From Pseudomonas sessilinigenes (GTDB taxonomy: Bacteria; Pseudomonadota; Gammaproteobacteria; Pseudomonadales; Pseudomonadaceae), in contig NZ_CP027706.1 of the NCBI RefSeq assembly GCF_003850565.1, positions 4,960,001-5,024,000 of the forward strand: a DNA stretch of 64,000 nucleotides, given 5' to 3'. How positions within the stretch are numbered: the stretch's first letter is position 1; each line of letters begins with the position of its first letter. Below are positions 1 through 8,940 of this stretch, one piece after another. The notes under the pieces are model-generated. The model ran no database searches and had not been told where the DNA came from. It saw only the letters and a list, made by a program, of their open reading frames with translations. A program made the translations under genes and the position numbers.

Positions 1-659
1 ATGCCAGCACTGGCCACCAGCTCTGGCTCTATGACAGCACTCCAGCGGTACTGACCTTGCGGGGTACCAGTGCACCATTGGCTACCAACCGCCTGGCGCT
101 TGCCGGCCTCTCCACCGGCAAGGTAGTGGCGCTGGACATCCGCAACGGCGTGCCGGTCTGGGAGCAGCGCGTAGCGATCCCCCAAGGCCGTTCCGAACTG
201 GACCGGGTAGTGGATATCGACGGTGGCCTGCTGTTGTCTGGCGGTACCTTGTATGTCGCCAGCTACCAGGGGCGTGTCGTGGCCCTGGACCTGGAGAGCG
301 GTCGCCCGCTCTGGCAGCGTGATGCTTCCAGCTATGCAGGTGTTGCCCAGGGTTTCGGTAGCGTCTACGTCAGCCTGTCCTCGGGCACCGTGGAAGGTAT
401 CGACGAGCGCTCGACCACTGCCCTGTGGAGCAATGATTCCCTGGCCCGTCGTCAATTGTCGGCCCCGGAAGTCTTCTCCAGCTACGTGGCTGTGGGTGAC
501 CTGGAAGGTTACCTGCACCTGCTGAGCCAGGTCGATGGTCGTTTCGTCGGTCGTGAGCGTATCGACAGCGATGGCCTGCGGGCCCGGCCGCTGGTGGTGG
601 GCGACATGATCTACGTGTATGGCAACAGCGGCAAACTGGAAGCCCTGACCATCAAGTAA
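1..659 (+). CDS. bamB: Outer membrane protein assembly factor BamB, C-terminal part (5' end outside window)
   Basis: The frame is open from the first bases of the window and ends at TAA 657-659, so the N-terminal part, including the lipoprotein signal, is missing. The visible 218 or so residues contain repeated beta-propeller blades of PQQ-like type, such as GKVVALDIRNGVPVWEQ and GRVVALDLESGRPLWQRD. BamB is a periplasmic scaffold lipoprotein of the Bam complex that helps BamA insert beta-barrel proteins. The downstream neighbour is der, the usual bamB-der order in Pseudomonas. An internal TTG at 57 could be mistaken for a start, but coding similarity continues upstream of it. Confidence 0.93.
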   Translation, partial: ASTGHQLWLYDSTPAVLTLRGTSAPLATNRLALAGLSTGKVVALDIRNGVPVWEQRVAIPQGRSELDRVVDIDGGLLLSGGTLYVASYQGRVVALDLESGRPLWQRDASSYAGVAQGFGSVYVSLSSGTVEGIDERSTTALWSNDSLARRQLSAPEVFSSYVAVGDLEGYLHLLSQVDGRFVGRERIDSDGLRARPLVVGDMIYVYGNSGKLEALTIK

Positions 660-744
660 TGGTTTGACTATGCTTGGGGTTGATTCCCCAAGCGGCCTTG
701 TCTGGACAAGGTTCGCAGCACTTCAAGGTGCTGCCCCGAGCACC

Positions 745-768
745 AGCCGCTGCCTCGCAGCGGCTTTT
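745..768 (+). terminator. Hairpin with T-run between bamB and der
   Basis: GCCGCTGC (746-753) pairs with GCAGCGGC (757-764) and is followed by TTTT. It resembles a Rho-independent terminator or attenuator. A second hairpin, GCTTGGGG/CCCCAAGC, lies just upstream at about 672-693. der may therefore be partly uncoupled from bamB. Confidence 0.55.
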
Positions 769-800
769 GTATTTTCGCAATTAACGCAGTGGAGAGCCGC

Positions 801-2273
801 ATGGTTCCCGTAATCGCCCTGGTGGGTCGACCCAACGTCGGCAAGTCCACCTTGTTCAACCGCCTGACTCGGACTCGCGACGCCATCGTTGGCGACTTGT
901 CCGGTCTGACCCGTGATCGCCAATACGGTGAGGCCAAGTGGCAAGGGCGTACCTATATTCTCATCGACACCGGTGGTATCTCCGGTGACGAACATGGCAT
1001 GGATGAAAAGATGGCCGAGCAGTCGCTGCTGGCCATTGAAGAAGCCGACGTAGTCTTGTTCCTGGTGGACGCCAAGGCCGGGTTTACCGCAGCCGACCAG
1101 ATGATCGGCGAACACCTGCGCAAACGTAACAAGACCTCCTACGTGATTGCCAACAAGGTCGACAACATCGACCCGGACATGGCTCGCGCCGAATTCGCGC
1201 CACTGGGCATGGGCGACGCGATCCCGATCGCCGGTGCCCATGGCCGCGGTATCAGCCAGATGTTGGAAATCACCCTGCGTGAATTCCCCAAGGATGACGC
1301 CGACGAGCCTGAAGAGGGTGAGGAAGAGGTCGTTGCCGAGGGCGAGGAAGCCAAGCGTATTCCTGGTCCGAGCGAGAAGGACGGGATCAAGATCGCCATT
1401 ATCGGTCGTCCCAACGTCGGCAAGTCGACCCTGGTCAACCGTATGCTCGGCGAAGATCGGGTGATCGTCTACGACCAGCCCGGTACTACCCGCGACAGTA
1501 TCTACATCCCGTTCGAGCGTAACGAAGAGAAGTACACGCTGATCGACACCGCCGGTGTGCGCAAGCGCGGCAAGATCCACGAGGAAGTCGAGAAGTTCTC
1601 GGTGGTCAAGACGCTGCAGGCGATCAAGGACGCCAACGTCGTGATCTTCGTCATGGACGCCCGCGAAGGCGTGGTGGACCACGACCTGAACCTGCTGGGC
1701 TTTGCCCTGGAAGCGGGGCGTGCGCTGGTGATTGCCCTGAACAAGTGGGACGGCATGCAACCCAGCGAGCGCGATTATGTGAAGACCGAGCTGGAACGCC
1801 GGCTGTTCTTCGTCGACTTCGCCGACATCCACTTCATCTCGGCATTGCATGGCACGGGTGTGGGCAACCTCTACCAGTCGGTGCAGAACTCCTTCAAGTC
1901 GGCGGTGACCCGTTGGCCGACCAGCCGCCTGACCCAGATCCTGGAAGACGCCGTGAGCGAGCACGCTCCACCGATGGTCAACAGCCGTCGGATCAAGTTG
2001 CGTTATGCCCACCTGGGTGGTGCCAACCCACCGTTGATCGTGATCCACGGCAACCAGGTGGAGAAGGTGCCCAAGTCCTATGTGCGCTACCTGGAGAACA
2101 CCTACCGTCGCGTGCTGAAGCTGGTGGGCACGCCGATTCGTATCGAGTTCAAAGGCAGTGATAACCCGTACGAAGGCAACAAGAACACGCTTACCGACCG
2201 CCAGGTCAACAAGAAGCGGCGCTTGATGTCGCACCACAAGAAGGCCGATAAGAAGCGCCGGGACAAGCGTTGA
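801..2273 (+). CDS. der: Ribosome-associated GTPase Der (EngA)
   Basis: This 490-residue protein has two tandem EngA-type GTPase domains and a C-terminal KH-like domain, the normal size for Pseudomonas Der. Each G domain has a P-loop GRPNVGKST (near residue 8 and near residue 200), a switch II DTAG/DTGG and NKVD/NKWD specificity motifs. The C-terminus is rich in Lys and Arg, as expected for rRNA contact. Der acts in maturation of the 50S subunit. ATG 801 is preferred because GGAG lies just upstream at about 791-794; an in-frame GTG at 789 would add only four residues. Confidence 0.97.
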   Translation: MVPVIALVGRPNVGKSTLFNRLTRTRDAIVGDLSGLTRDRQYGEAKWQGRTYILIDTGGISGDEHGMDEKMAEQSLLAIEEADVVLFLVDAKAGFTAADQMIGEHLRKRNKTSYVIANKVDNIDPDMARAEFAPLGMGDAIPIAGAHGRGISQMLEITLREFPKDDADEPEEGEEEVVAEGEEAKRIPGPSEKDGIKIAIIGRPNVGKSTLVNRMLGEDRVIVYDQPGTTRDSIYIPFERNEEKYTLIDTAGVRKRGKIHEEVEKFSVVKTLQAIKDANVVIFVMDAREGVVDHDLNLLGFALEAGRALVIALNKWDGMQPSERDYVKTELERRLFFVDFADIHFISALHGTGVGNLYQSVQNSFKSAVTRWPTSRLTQILEDAVSEHAPPMVNSRRIKLRYAHLGGANPPLIVIHGNQVEKVPKSYVRYLENTYRRVLKLVGTPIRIEFKGSDNPYEGNKNTLTDRQVNKKRRLMSHHKKADKKRRDKR

Positions 2274-2285
2274 GACCGTGCTTCG

Positions 2286-2356
2286 AGTTGCAAGCTACAA
2301 GCTGCCAGTAAAAAGCGGCAAGGGCTTGCAGCTTATGGCTTGCAGCTTGTAGCTGC
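2286..2356. repeat. Inverted repeat of the AGCTACAAGCTGC type
   Basis: AGCTACAAGCTGC at 2293-2305 is matched by its exact reverse complement GCAGCTTGTAGCT at 2342-2354, with further partial copies of GCTTGCAGCTT between them. The element fills most of the gap between der and the next terminator. This resembles short intergenic repeats common in fluorescens pseudomonads; whether it is dispersed cannot be judged from one window. Confidence 0.55.
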
Positions 2357-2359
2357 GAT

Positions 2360-2389
2360 TAAAAAGGGTCCTTGAGGGACCCTTTTTTA
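2360..2389 (+). terminator. Rho-independent terminator downstream of der
   Basis: AAAAAGGGTCC pairs with GGACCCTTTTT around a short TTGAG loop, and a run of six T follows. The A-run and T-run make it potentially bidirectional. It separates der from the aminotransferase. Confidence 0.85.
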
Positions 2390-2461
2390 ATCGCCGTCCT
2401 TTGGGCTATCCTCGGGACCTCCCGCGCCTTCGTAGAGCCGGGTGTTCAGCAGGGAACCCTC

Positions 2462-3610
2462 ATGATCACCAGCAAGCTGCCGAATGTCGGCACCACCATC
2501 TTTACGCAAATGTCCCAGCTCGCGGTCGAGACCGGAGCGCTCAACCTGTCCCAGGGTTTCCCTGATTTCGACGGTCCGCAAGCGTTGCGCGATGCGCTTG
2601 CCCGACACGTCGCCAACGGCCATAACCAGTACGCTCCGATGACCGGCCTACCACTCCTGCGCCAGCAGGTAGCGGCGAAAATCGCTCGGGCTTATGGCGT
2701 CAAGGTCGATCCCGATTCTGAAGTGACCATCACCCCAGGGGCGACCCAGGCGATCTTCTGTGCAATCCAGGCAGTGATCCGCCAGGGTGATGAGGTCATC
2801 GTCTTCGATCCCAGCTATGACAGCTACGAGCCCTCTGTGGAGCTGGCAGGCGGCCGCTGTGTGCATGTGCCATTGCAACTGGGAGACTTCGCCATCGACT
2901 GGCAGAAGTTCGAGGCGGCCCTGAGTCCCCGCACACGGATGATCATCATCAATAGCCCGCACAACCCCAGTGGGGCCCTGATCAGTCGTGCCGAGCTGGA
3001 CCGGTTGGCCGAGTTGATTCGTGAACGTGATATCTACCTGGTCAGTGACGAGGTCTACGAGCACCTGGTGTTCGATGCCGTGGCTCATGCCAGTGTGTTG
3101 GCTCATGAGGAGTTGTACCAGCGGGCCTTCGTGGTCAGCTCCTTTGGCAAGACCTATCATGTAACTGGCTGGAAGACCGGTTACGTTGTGGCGCCACCGG
3201 CCTTGAGTGCCGAGCTGCGCAAGGTGCATCAATATGTCAGCTTCTGTGGCGTGACACCTTTGCAGTACGCTCTTGCCGACTTCATGGCCGAGCACCCGGA
3301 ACATGTCGAGGAGTTGCCTGGTTTCTACCAGGCCAAGCGTGACTTGTTCTGCGACTTGCTGAGTTCTTCTCGTTTTTCCTTCACCCGGGTGGCCGGCACT
3401 TATTTTCAACTGGTGGACTATTCACAGATTCGTCCGGACCTGAGCGATGTCGACATGGCGATCTGGATGACTCGTGAGCATGGCGTCGCGGCCATCCCGG
3501 TGTCGGTGTTCTATCAGCAGCCGCCACAGGGGCAGCGTCTGGTACGCCTGTGTTTTGCCAAGCGCGAGGAGACGCTGCGTCAGGCAGCAGAGAAACTATG
3601 CGTGATCTGA
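2462..3610 (+). CDS. PLP-dependent methionine-type aminotransferase (YbdL family)
   Basis: A 382-residue class I/II aminotransferase. The N-terminus has the SQGFPDFDGP motif, the central part NSPHNPSGA, and the PLP lysine lies in SSFGKTYHVTGWKTGY near residue 235. Length and motifs match E. coli YbdL, which transaminates methionine and related amino acids using 2-oxo acids. The start is ATG 2462 after AGGGAA; an upstream in-frame ATG at 2372 falls inside the terminator and is rejected. The 3' end overlaps the amidohydrolase by 13 nt, so the two are translationally coupled. With that partner it probably serves methionine salvage (KMTB formation) coupled to omega-amidase. Confidence 0.88.
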   Translation: MITSKLPNVGTTIFTQMSQLAVETGALNLSQGFPDFDGPQALRDALARHVANGHNQYAPMTGLPLLRQQVAAKIARAYGVKVDPDSEVTITPGATQAIFCAIQAVIRQGDEVIVFDPSYDSYEPSVELAGGRCVHVPLQLGDFAIDWQKFEAALSPRTRMIIINSPHNPSGALISRAELDRLAELIRERDIYLVSDEVYEHLVFDAVAHASVLAHEELYQRAFVVSSFGKTYHVTGWKTGYVVAPPALSAELRKVHQYVSFCGVTPLQYALADFMAEHPEHVEELPGFYQAKRDLFCDLLSSSRFSFTRVAGTYFQLVDYSQIRPDLSDVDMAIWMTREHGVAAIPVSVFYQQPPQGQRLVRLCFAKREETLRQAAEKLCVI

Positions 3611-4389
3611 GTACGTTACCCGACCTCAACCTGGCCCTGGTCCAGACCACTCTGGCCTGGCACGATCGCCAGGCCAACCTGGAGCATTTCGAGCAACTGC
3701 TGGAGCAGGCTCGCGGTGCCGACCTGATCATCCTTCCTGAAATGTTCACCACCGGCTTCTCCATGGATTCGGCGACCCTCGCGGAAGCGGAAAACGGGCC
3801 TACCAGCAAGTGGCTGCGCTGCCAGGCGAAAAAGCTCGATGCGGTGATCACCGGTAGCGTGATCATCCAGGCCGCGGACGGCAGCCACCGCAACCGCCTG
3901 TTGTGGGCGCGTCCCGATGGTGAAGTCTGGCACTACGACAAGCGCCACCTGTTTCGCATGGCCGGTGAACATGACCATTTCACTCCCGGTGAGCGTCAGG
4001 TGCAGTTCGAACTCAAGGGATGGCGCATTCGTCCGTTGATCTGCTACGACCTGCGTTTCCCGGTCTGGAGCCGTGACGCCCAGGACACCGACCTGTTGTT
4101 GTATACCGCCAACTGGCCGGGTGCGCGGCGTTTGCACTGGAATCGCTTGTTGCCAGCCCGGGCCATTGAAAACCTGTGTTATGTCGCGGCTGTGAATCGA
4201 GTGGGTACCGATGGCAAAGGCTTCGCCTATACCGGCGACAGCCAGGTGCTGGACTTCCAGGGCGAGACCCTGCTTAGCGCCGGAGAGGCCGACGGCGTGT
4301 TCCAGGTCTGCCTGAGTACTACGGAATTGGCGGCCTACCGTGCCCGTTTCCCGGCTAACCTCGACGCCGATAGCTTCAGGTTTACCTAG
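3598..4389 (+). CDS. yafV: Omega-amidase, nitrilase superfamily (YafV/NIT2 type)
   Basis: A 263-residue carbon-nitrogen hydrolase. The catalytic triad is visible: Glu in LPEMFTTGF near residue 43, Lys in KRHLF near residue 115, and Cys in ICYDLRFP near residue 148. The family hydrolyses 2-oxoglutaramate and 2-oxosuccinamate, pulling glutamine or asparagine transamination forward. ATG 3598 lies inside the end of the aminotransferase gene, and that coupling supports the joint role. Cytoplasmic, with no signal peptide. Confidence 0.87.
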   Translation: MRDLSTLPDLNLALVQTTLAWHDRQANLEHFEQLLEQARGADLIILPEMFTTGFSMDSATLAEAENGPTSKWLRCQAKKLDAVITGSVIIQAADGSHRNRLLWARPDGEVWHYDKRHLFRMAGEHDHFTPGERQVQFELKGWRIRPLICYDLRFPVWSRDAQDTDLLLYTANWPGARRLHWNRLLPARAIENLCYVAAVNRVGTDGKGFAYTGDSQVLDFQGETLLSAGEADGVFQVCLSTTELAAYRARFPANLDADSFRFT

Positions 4390-4442
4390 TGGCCGGTGCC
4401 GAGAAGGGGTAGGCCTGCGAGGAACAAAAGGCTCAGCAGGTG

Positions 4443-4541
4443 ATGGAGATCCTGGCGCAGACCGCCGTGACCAGCAGCACGCTGCAGGTCCTGCAGGCGG
4501 CTCTGCTGCAGGCCATGCTCAGTGTCGACGTGCATGCCTGA
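4443..4541 (+). other. Possible short ORF or decayed gene end
   Basis: A 32-codon frame (ATG 4443, TGA 4539-4541) encodes an amphipathic helix ending LLQAMLSVDVHA. The same frame is open from just after TAG 4410-4412, with residues EEQKAQQVMEIL that look like real coding helix. There is no clear ribosome binding site. It could be the tail of a gene whose 5' part has been lost, or chance. Nothing else was seen in 4390-4579. Confidence 0.2.
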
Positions 4542-4579
4542 GCCGAGCGGCAGCCGTGAATGAATCCTGCCGGCTAAAC

Positions 4580-4617
4580 AAAACGGCCCCGGAGAGGAGA
4601 CTCTCCGGGGCCGTTTT
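4580..4617. terminator. Strong bidirectional terminator between the amidase gene and leuA
   Basis: AAAACGGCCCCGGAGA (4580-4595) is perfectly complementary to 4602-4617, with a six-base loop and A/T runs on both sides. It serves the convergent amidase (plus) and leuA (minus) transcripts. Confidence 0.92.
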
Positions 4618-4631
4618 ACCAAGAGTGGCTT

Positions 4632-6311
4632 TTAAGCTGCCTTGGCCTGTTGCTCGCTCAACGAGCGGTTCAGGGCGCTGAACAAGGCCTTGAAGCTGGC
4701 GGTGGTGATGTTCTCGTCAATGCCCACGCCATGCACTGCCCGCTCGCCATTGACTCGCAGCTCGATATAAGCGGCGGCCTTGGCGTTGGTGCCTGCGCCA
4801 ATGGCGTGTTCGTTGTAGTCCATGATCTCCACTGCAACCGGCAAGCCAGCCACCAGGGCTTCCAGGGCACCGTTGCCCTTGCCGCGCCAGTGCAGGTTGT
4901 TTTCGCCATGGCCCTTGCCCGAAACCTCAACTTCTACCGAGCTGTGGCCGTTTTCTTCCTGCAGGCGATGGCTGACCAGCGCGTAAGGCGTATTGGCCTG
5001 CAAGTACTCGCTGTGCAGCAACGCATGGATCTGCTGGGCCGTCATCTCCAGGCCAAGGCGGTCGGTTTCCCGCTGGACGACCTGGCTGAACTCGATCTGC
5101 ATGCGGCGCGGCAAGCTGATGCCGTATTCCTGCTCCAGCAGGTAGGCGATACCGCCCTTGCCCGACTGGCTGTTGACACGGATCACCGCTTCATAGCTGC
5201 GGCCGATATCGGCCGGGTCGATCGGCAAGTACGGTACTTCCCACACACCATCGGATTTTTGCTGGGCAAAACCTTTGCGGATCGCATCCTGGTGGGAGCC
5301 GGAGAATGCGGTGTGGACCAAGTCGCCAACATAGGGGTGACGTGGGTGCACGGGAATCTGGTTGCACTCTTCCACTACCTTGCGCACGCCGTCGATGTCG
5401 GAGAAGTCCAACTCGGGGTCCACGCCCTGGGTGTAGAGGTTGAGCGCTACGGTGACCAGGTCGACGTTGCCGGTGCGTTCGCCGTTACCGAACAGGCAGC
5501 CCTCGACACGGTCGGCGCCGGCCATCAGGCCCAACTCGGTGGCGGCCACGCCGGTACCACGGTCGTTATGGGTATGCAGGCTGATGATCACGCTGTCACG
5601 GCGGTTGATATGGCGGCAGAACCACTCGATCTGGTCGGCGTAGATGTTCGGCGTTGCCACCTCGACAGTGGCTGGCAGGTTGAGGATCACCTTGTTGGTG
5701 GGGGTCGCGTTCCAGACTTCGACCACGGCGTCGCAGACTTCCTTGGCGAACTCCAGTTCAGTGGCGCTGAAGGTTTCCGGGGAGTATTCGAACTGCCATT
5801 GGGTTTCCGGTTGCTGGGCGGCGTATTTGACGAACAGCTTGGCCGCATTCACCGCGATTTCCTTCACCCCGGCCTTGTCCTGGTTGAAGACAATGCGGCG
5901 GAACGATGGGCTGGTGGCGTTGTACAGGTGGACGATGGCCTTCTTCGCGCCGCGCAAGGATTCGAAGGTACGGGCAATCAGGTCTTCACGGGCCTGGGTC
6001 AGCACCTGGATGGTGGTGTCGTCGGGAATATGCTTGTCTTCGATCAGGGTCCGCACGAAGTCGAAGTCGGTTTGCGAAGCGGCGGGGAACGAAGCTTCGA
6101 TTTCCTTCACACCGACAGCCACCAGGGTCTTCCAGAAACGCAGTTTCTTGACCGCATCCATCGGTTCGATCAGCGACTGGTTGCCATCACGCAGGTCGGA
6201 ACTGCACCAGATCGGCGCGCTGGTGATGGTCTTCGACGGCCAGGTGCGGTCCGGCAAATTGATGGTCGGGAACGCGCGGTACTTGGAAGACGGGTCTTTG
6301 AGCATGGTCAT
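4632..6311 (-). CDS. leuA: 2-isopropylmalate synthase
   Basis: A 559-residue LeuA of the long Pseudomonas type. The N-terminal HMGL-like TIM barrel carries [11 protein letters not shown], where Arg-Asp starts the metal and acyl-CoA site, and HTHNDRGTG with the metal-binding His residues; the C-terminal part is the leucine-sensing regulatory domain. It condenses acetyl-CoA with 2-ketoisovalerate in the first committed step of leucine synthesis. The start is ATG 6311, with AAGGA seven bases upstream; the next in-frame ATG is two codons on. The gene stands alone and has a small candidate leader ORF upstream (6403-6480). Confidence 0.97.
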   Translation of the reverse strand: MTMLKDPSSKYRAFPTINLPDRTWPSKTITSAPIWCSSDLRDGNQSLIEPMDAVKKLRFWKTLVAVGVKEIEASFPAASQTDFDFVRTLIEDKHIPDDTTIQVLTQAREDLIARTFESLRGAKKAIVHLYNATSPSFRRIVFNQDKAGVKEIAVNAAKLFVKYAAQQPETQWQFEYSPETFSATELEFAKEVCDAVVEVWNATPTNKVILNLPATVEVATPNIYADQIEWFCRHINRRDSVIISLHTHNDRGTGVAATELGLMAGADRVEGCLFGNGERTGNVDLVTVALNLYTQGVDPELDFSDIDGVRKVVEECNQIPVHPRHPYVGDLVHTAFSGSHQDAIRKGFAQQKSDGVWEVPYLPIDPADIGRSYEAVIRVNSQSGKGGIAYLLEQEYGISLPRRMQIEFSQVVQRETDRLGLEMTAQQIHALLHSEYLQANTPYALVSHRLQEENGHSSVEVEVSGKGHGENNLHWRGKGNGALEALVAGLPVAVEIMDYNEHAIGAGTNAKAAAYIELRVNGERAVHGVGIDENITTASFKALFSALNRSLSEQQAKAA

Positions 6312-6402
6312 GGCGAAATCCTTATGTTCCGGGCCGAAGAGAGGCGGCCTGCCGGTGAGTCAAGAATGCAAATGTTGACGCAGGGGGATGAGGCACCGCG
6401 GT

Positions 6403-6480
6403 TCAGCCTGGCAGTCGTGCGCTGACGAGGCAGAGGCTCCGGTGTTGACGACGCTGAATGAGGGTGTGAGAGGTTTTCAT
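6403..6480 (-). CDS. Candidate 25-residue leader peptide upstream of leuA
   Basis: On the minus strand ATG 6480-6478 opens a 25-codon frame ending at TGA, 91 nt before leuA. The peptide has an Arg/Gln/His run (IQRRQHR) and ends SLCLVSARLPG, with four Leu codons. An AGGG about nine bases upstream could serve as ribosome binding site. A short hairpin GGCCG/CGGCC lies between it and leuA, without a U-tract. This layout suits translation-dependent control of leuA, but a classical Leu-run plus terminator is not seen. AT-rich DNA at 6500-6600 is the probable leuA promoter region. Confidence 0.4.
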   Translation of the reverse strand: MKTSHTLIQRRQHRSLCLVSARLPG

Positions 6481-6688
6481 GTGCTCAACCCTAACCACTG
6501 GGTTCGGAGATGGCAAGCAATGGGAAAAAATTGAGAGGAATACTCGTAATTTGGTTATTTGCGAGATTTTATTCTTTAGAACGTGCTTTGTCTTTTCAGG
6601 TATTGCGCAGCCATGGCTGGCTGCGCAATCTGTCGGTTTGGGTGTTTTGCCGGGGCGGCTGCTGGAAACCGCTGTGGGGGAGGGCGTT

Positions 6689-7510
6689 TCAGGGTTGGAA
6701 CGCACCGATGAAGATCGCCGGATCGACCCGGGCGTCGTTCAGGCTGATGTTCCAATGCATGTGCGGTCCGGTGGCTCGGCCAGTGGAGCCGACCTTGCCC
6801 ACGACTGCCCCGCGAGCCAGGGATTGGCCGACCTTCACATCGATCTTCGACATATGACAGAACATGCTGATGAAACCCTGGCCATGGTCGACGAACACGG
6901 TATTGCCATTGAAGAAGTAATTACCGGTGAGGATTACCTTGCCTGCGGCCGGCGTCTTGATTGGTGTACCAGCTCCAACGGCGAAGTCCAGGCCCGAGTG
7001 CGGGTTGCGTTCTTCGCCGTTGAAGAAGCGACGTACGCCAAACTTGCTCGACAGCGGCCCGTTCACGGGCTTGTCCAGCAGCAGGTTGCTTGGGGTATTG
7101 GGGCTAAAGCTGCGATAGGCGCGCAGTTGTTCGGCCAGCTCGGCGTCGATGCGCTTCAGGTCCGCGGGGTTGGGATTCACCTGGCGCTGGTTCTTCAGGG
7201 TGATGTGCTGCTCCGGGTACTTCTTGCTGCCGACCACGAAGCTCAGGCTACGGCCGGCGCTGGTGATCTGCTGGTTGCCAGGCTTGGCCGTCAGCGCAAT
7301 ACCGACGATCGCCAACCAGTTGGCCTGTTCCTTCACCACCAGCACCGGCTTGCCCTGGTAGCTGGCCTTGGGCGCCTGGGTGGCTTGGCCCAGGTCGATC
7401 ACTGCCACGCCGCCGGGCACGGGTTTGTTCAACAGGCGGGTGATATAGCTGTCGGCGTGGGCGTTGAAAGCCAGGCACAGCAACAGTAGGGAGCAAATAA
7501 AGCGCGGCAT
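6689..7510 (-). CDS. Periplasmic M23-family peptidase (LytM domain)
   Basis: A 273-residue protein with a signal peptide (cleavage after AHA, near residue 19). A C-terminal M23 domain carries NPHSGLDFAVGAG (first zinc ligands His and Asp) and GPHMHWN (HxH ligand). M23 enzymes cut peptide bridges in peptidoglycan. All zinc ligands appear intact, so it may be enzymatically active rather than an EnvC-type activator. It starts 3 nt after the xseA stop, so its ribosome binding site lies inside xseA and the two genes are co-transcribed. Confidence 0.9.
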   Translation of the reverse strand: MPRFICSLLLLCLAFNAHADSYITRLLNKPVPGGVAVIDLGQATQAPKASYQGKPVLVVKEQANWLAIVGIALTAKPGNQQITSAGRSLSFVVGSKKYPEQHITLKNQRQVNPNPADLKRIDAELAEQLRAYRSFSPNTPSNLLLDKPVNGPLSSKFGVRRFFNGEERNPHSGLDFAVGAGTPIKTPAAGKVILTGNYFFNGNTVFVDHGQGFISMFCHMSKIDVKVGQSLARGAVVGKVGSTGRATGPHMHWNISLNDARVDPAIFIGAFQP

Positions 7511-7513
7511 GGA

Positions 7514-8893
7514 TCAGTCCAGTAAAGAAAGGGTGACAGGCGTCAGGTGGTTGTCTTCGACCCGCACTTGCAGTTCGCCTTCGCCCAGGCGGGCCGTGAG
7601 GCGTTGGCCATTACGGGTTTGCGTGGCGCTGCGGATAGCCTGCCCACGCTCATCCAGGAGAATGCTGTAGCCACGGCCCAATGTGGCCAGGGGGCTGACT
7701 ACATGCAAAGTCTGCATCTGGCTCTGCAGTTGCAGGCGGCGGGCCTTCAGGCCTTCGCCCATGGCCCGGGGCAGGCGTTCGGCCAGGCTATCCAGGCGTT
7801 GGCGCAACAGCGCCAGGTTGCGTCCGGGATGTTGGGCGCTGAGGCGGGTTTCCAGGCGGGCCAGGCGTTCACGGCGAGTATTCAGGCTGCGCTCGAAAGC
7901 CCGGCGCAGGCGCATGTCCAGGTCGTCCAGGCGCTGTGCCTGCTGGCGCAACCGCTCGCCCGGATGGCGCAGGCGCCGGGCCAGGCCATCCAGGCGCAGG
8001 CGCTCGCGCAGCAAGCGGTCGCGCATGCGCATCATCAGGCGGCGGTGCAGGCTGTCGACCCGCCGTTGCAGGTCGCTGGAATCCGGGGCCAGCAACTCGG
8101 CGGCGGCCGAGGGCGTGGGCGCGCGGACATCGGCTACGAAATCGCTGATGGACACGTCGGTTTCATGGCCGACGGCGCTGACGATCGGTGTCACGCAGTT
8201 GGCTACGGCCCGAGCTACCGGCTCCTCGTTGAAGCACCAGAGGTCTTCCAGGGAGCCGCCGCCACGGGCCAGGATCAAGGCGTCGAAGCCTCGGGCATCG
8301 GCCAGTTGCAGGGCCCGGACGATCTGCGCCGTGGCTTCGCGGCCTTGTACTGCGGTAGGGATCAAGGTCAGCGAGACTTGAGGCGCGCGGCGGCGGAAGA
8401 CGCTGATGATGTCGCGAATCACCGCTCCGGTGGGCGAACTGATGATGCCAATCCGCTGGGGATGGGCCGGCAGCGGACGCTTGCGCTCGGCACTGAACAG
8501 GCCCTCGGCACTGAGCTTGTCCTTCAAGGCCTCGAAGGCCAGGCGCAAGGCACCGTCGCCGGCCGGCTCCACGGTATCGAGGATCAGCTGGTAGTCGCCG
8601 CGTCCCTCGAACAGCGAGACTTTGCCCCGGACCTTGACCGCCAGGCCGTCCTTGAGTGCCTGGCGCACCCGCGCGGCGTTCTGCCGGAACAGCGCGCAGC
8701 GCACCTGGGCGCCACTGTCCTTGAGGGTGAAGTACACGTGGCCGGAAGCCGGACGGGCGAGGTTGGAGATCTCGCCCTCGACCCAGATATTGCTGAACAC
8801 GTCCTCGAGCAGCACCCGGGCGCGGCCGTTGAGCTGGGTGACGGTGAGGACCTCGCGGTCCAGTCCGAGTCGTGCAAAGGGATCTTTAATCAT
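7514..8893 (-). CDS. xseA: Exodeoxyribonuclease VII large subunit
   Basis: A 459-residue protein with an N-terminal OB-fold (WVEGEISNLARPASGHVYFTLKD), a central catalytic region (ISSPTGAVIRDI, LARGGGSLEDLWCFNEE, SAVGHETDVSISDFVAD) and a long Arg-rich coiled-coil C-terminus that binds the small subunit. It degrades single-stranded DNA in repair and recombination. ATG 8893 (MIKDPFARLGLD) is chosen because it gives the family's usual N-terminus; the frame runs upstream to 8935 without similarity. It is followed immediately by the M23 peptidase gene. Confidence 0.96.
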   Translation of the reverse strand: MIKDPFARLGLDREVLTVTQLNGRARVLLEDVFSNIWVEGEISNLARPASGHVYFTLKDSGAQVRCALFRQNAARVRQALKDGLAVKVRGKVSLFEGRGDYQLILDTVEPAGDGALRLAFEALKDKLSAEGLFSAERKRPLPAHPQRIGIISSPTGAVIRDIISVFRRRAPQVSLTLIPTAVQGREATAQIVRALQLADARGFDALILARGGGSLEDLWCFNEEPVARAVANCVTPIVSAVGHETDVSISDFVADVRAPTPSAAAELLAPDSSDLQRRVDSLHRRLMMRMRDRLLRERLRLDGLARRLRHPGERLRQQAQRLDDLDMRLRRAFERSLNTRRERLARLETRLSAQHPGRNLALLRQRLDSLAERLPRAMGEGLKARRLQLQSQMQTLHVVSPLATLGRGYSILLDERGQAIRSATQTRNGQRLTARLGEGELQVRVEDNHLTPVTLSLLD

Positions 8894-8940
8894 GGGGCGC
8901 AGTTTAAAGGGCTGTTTCCCAATGGGCCAAGGCAAATTGC

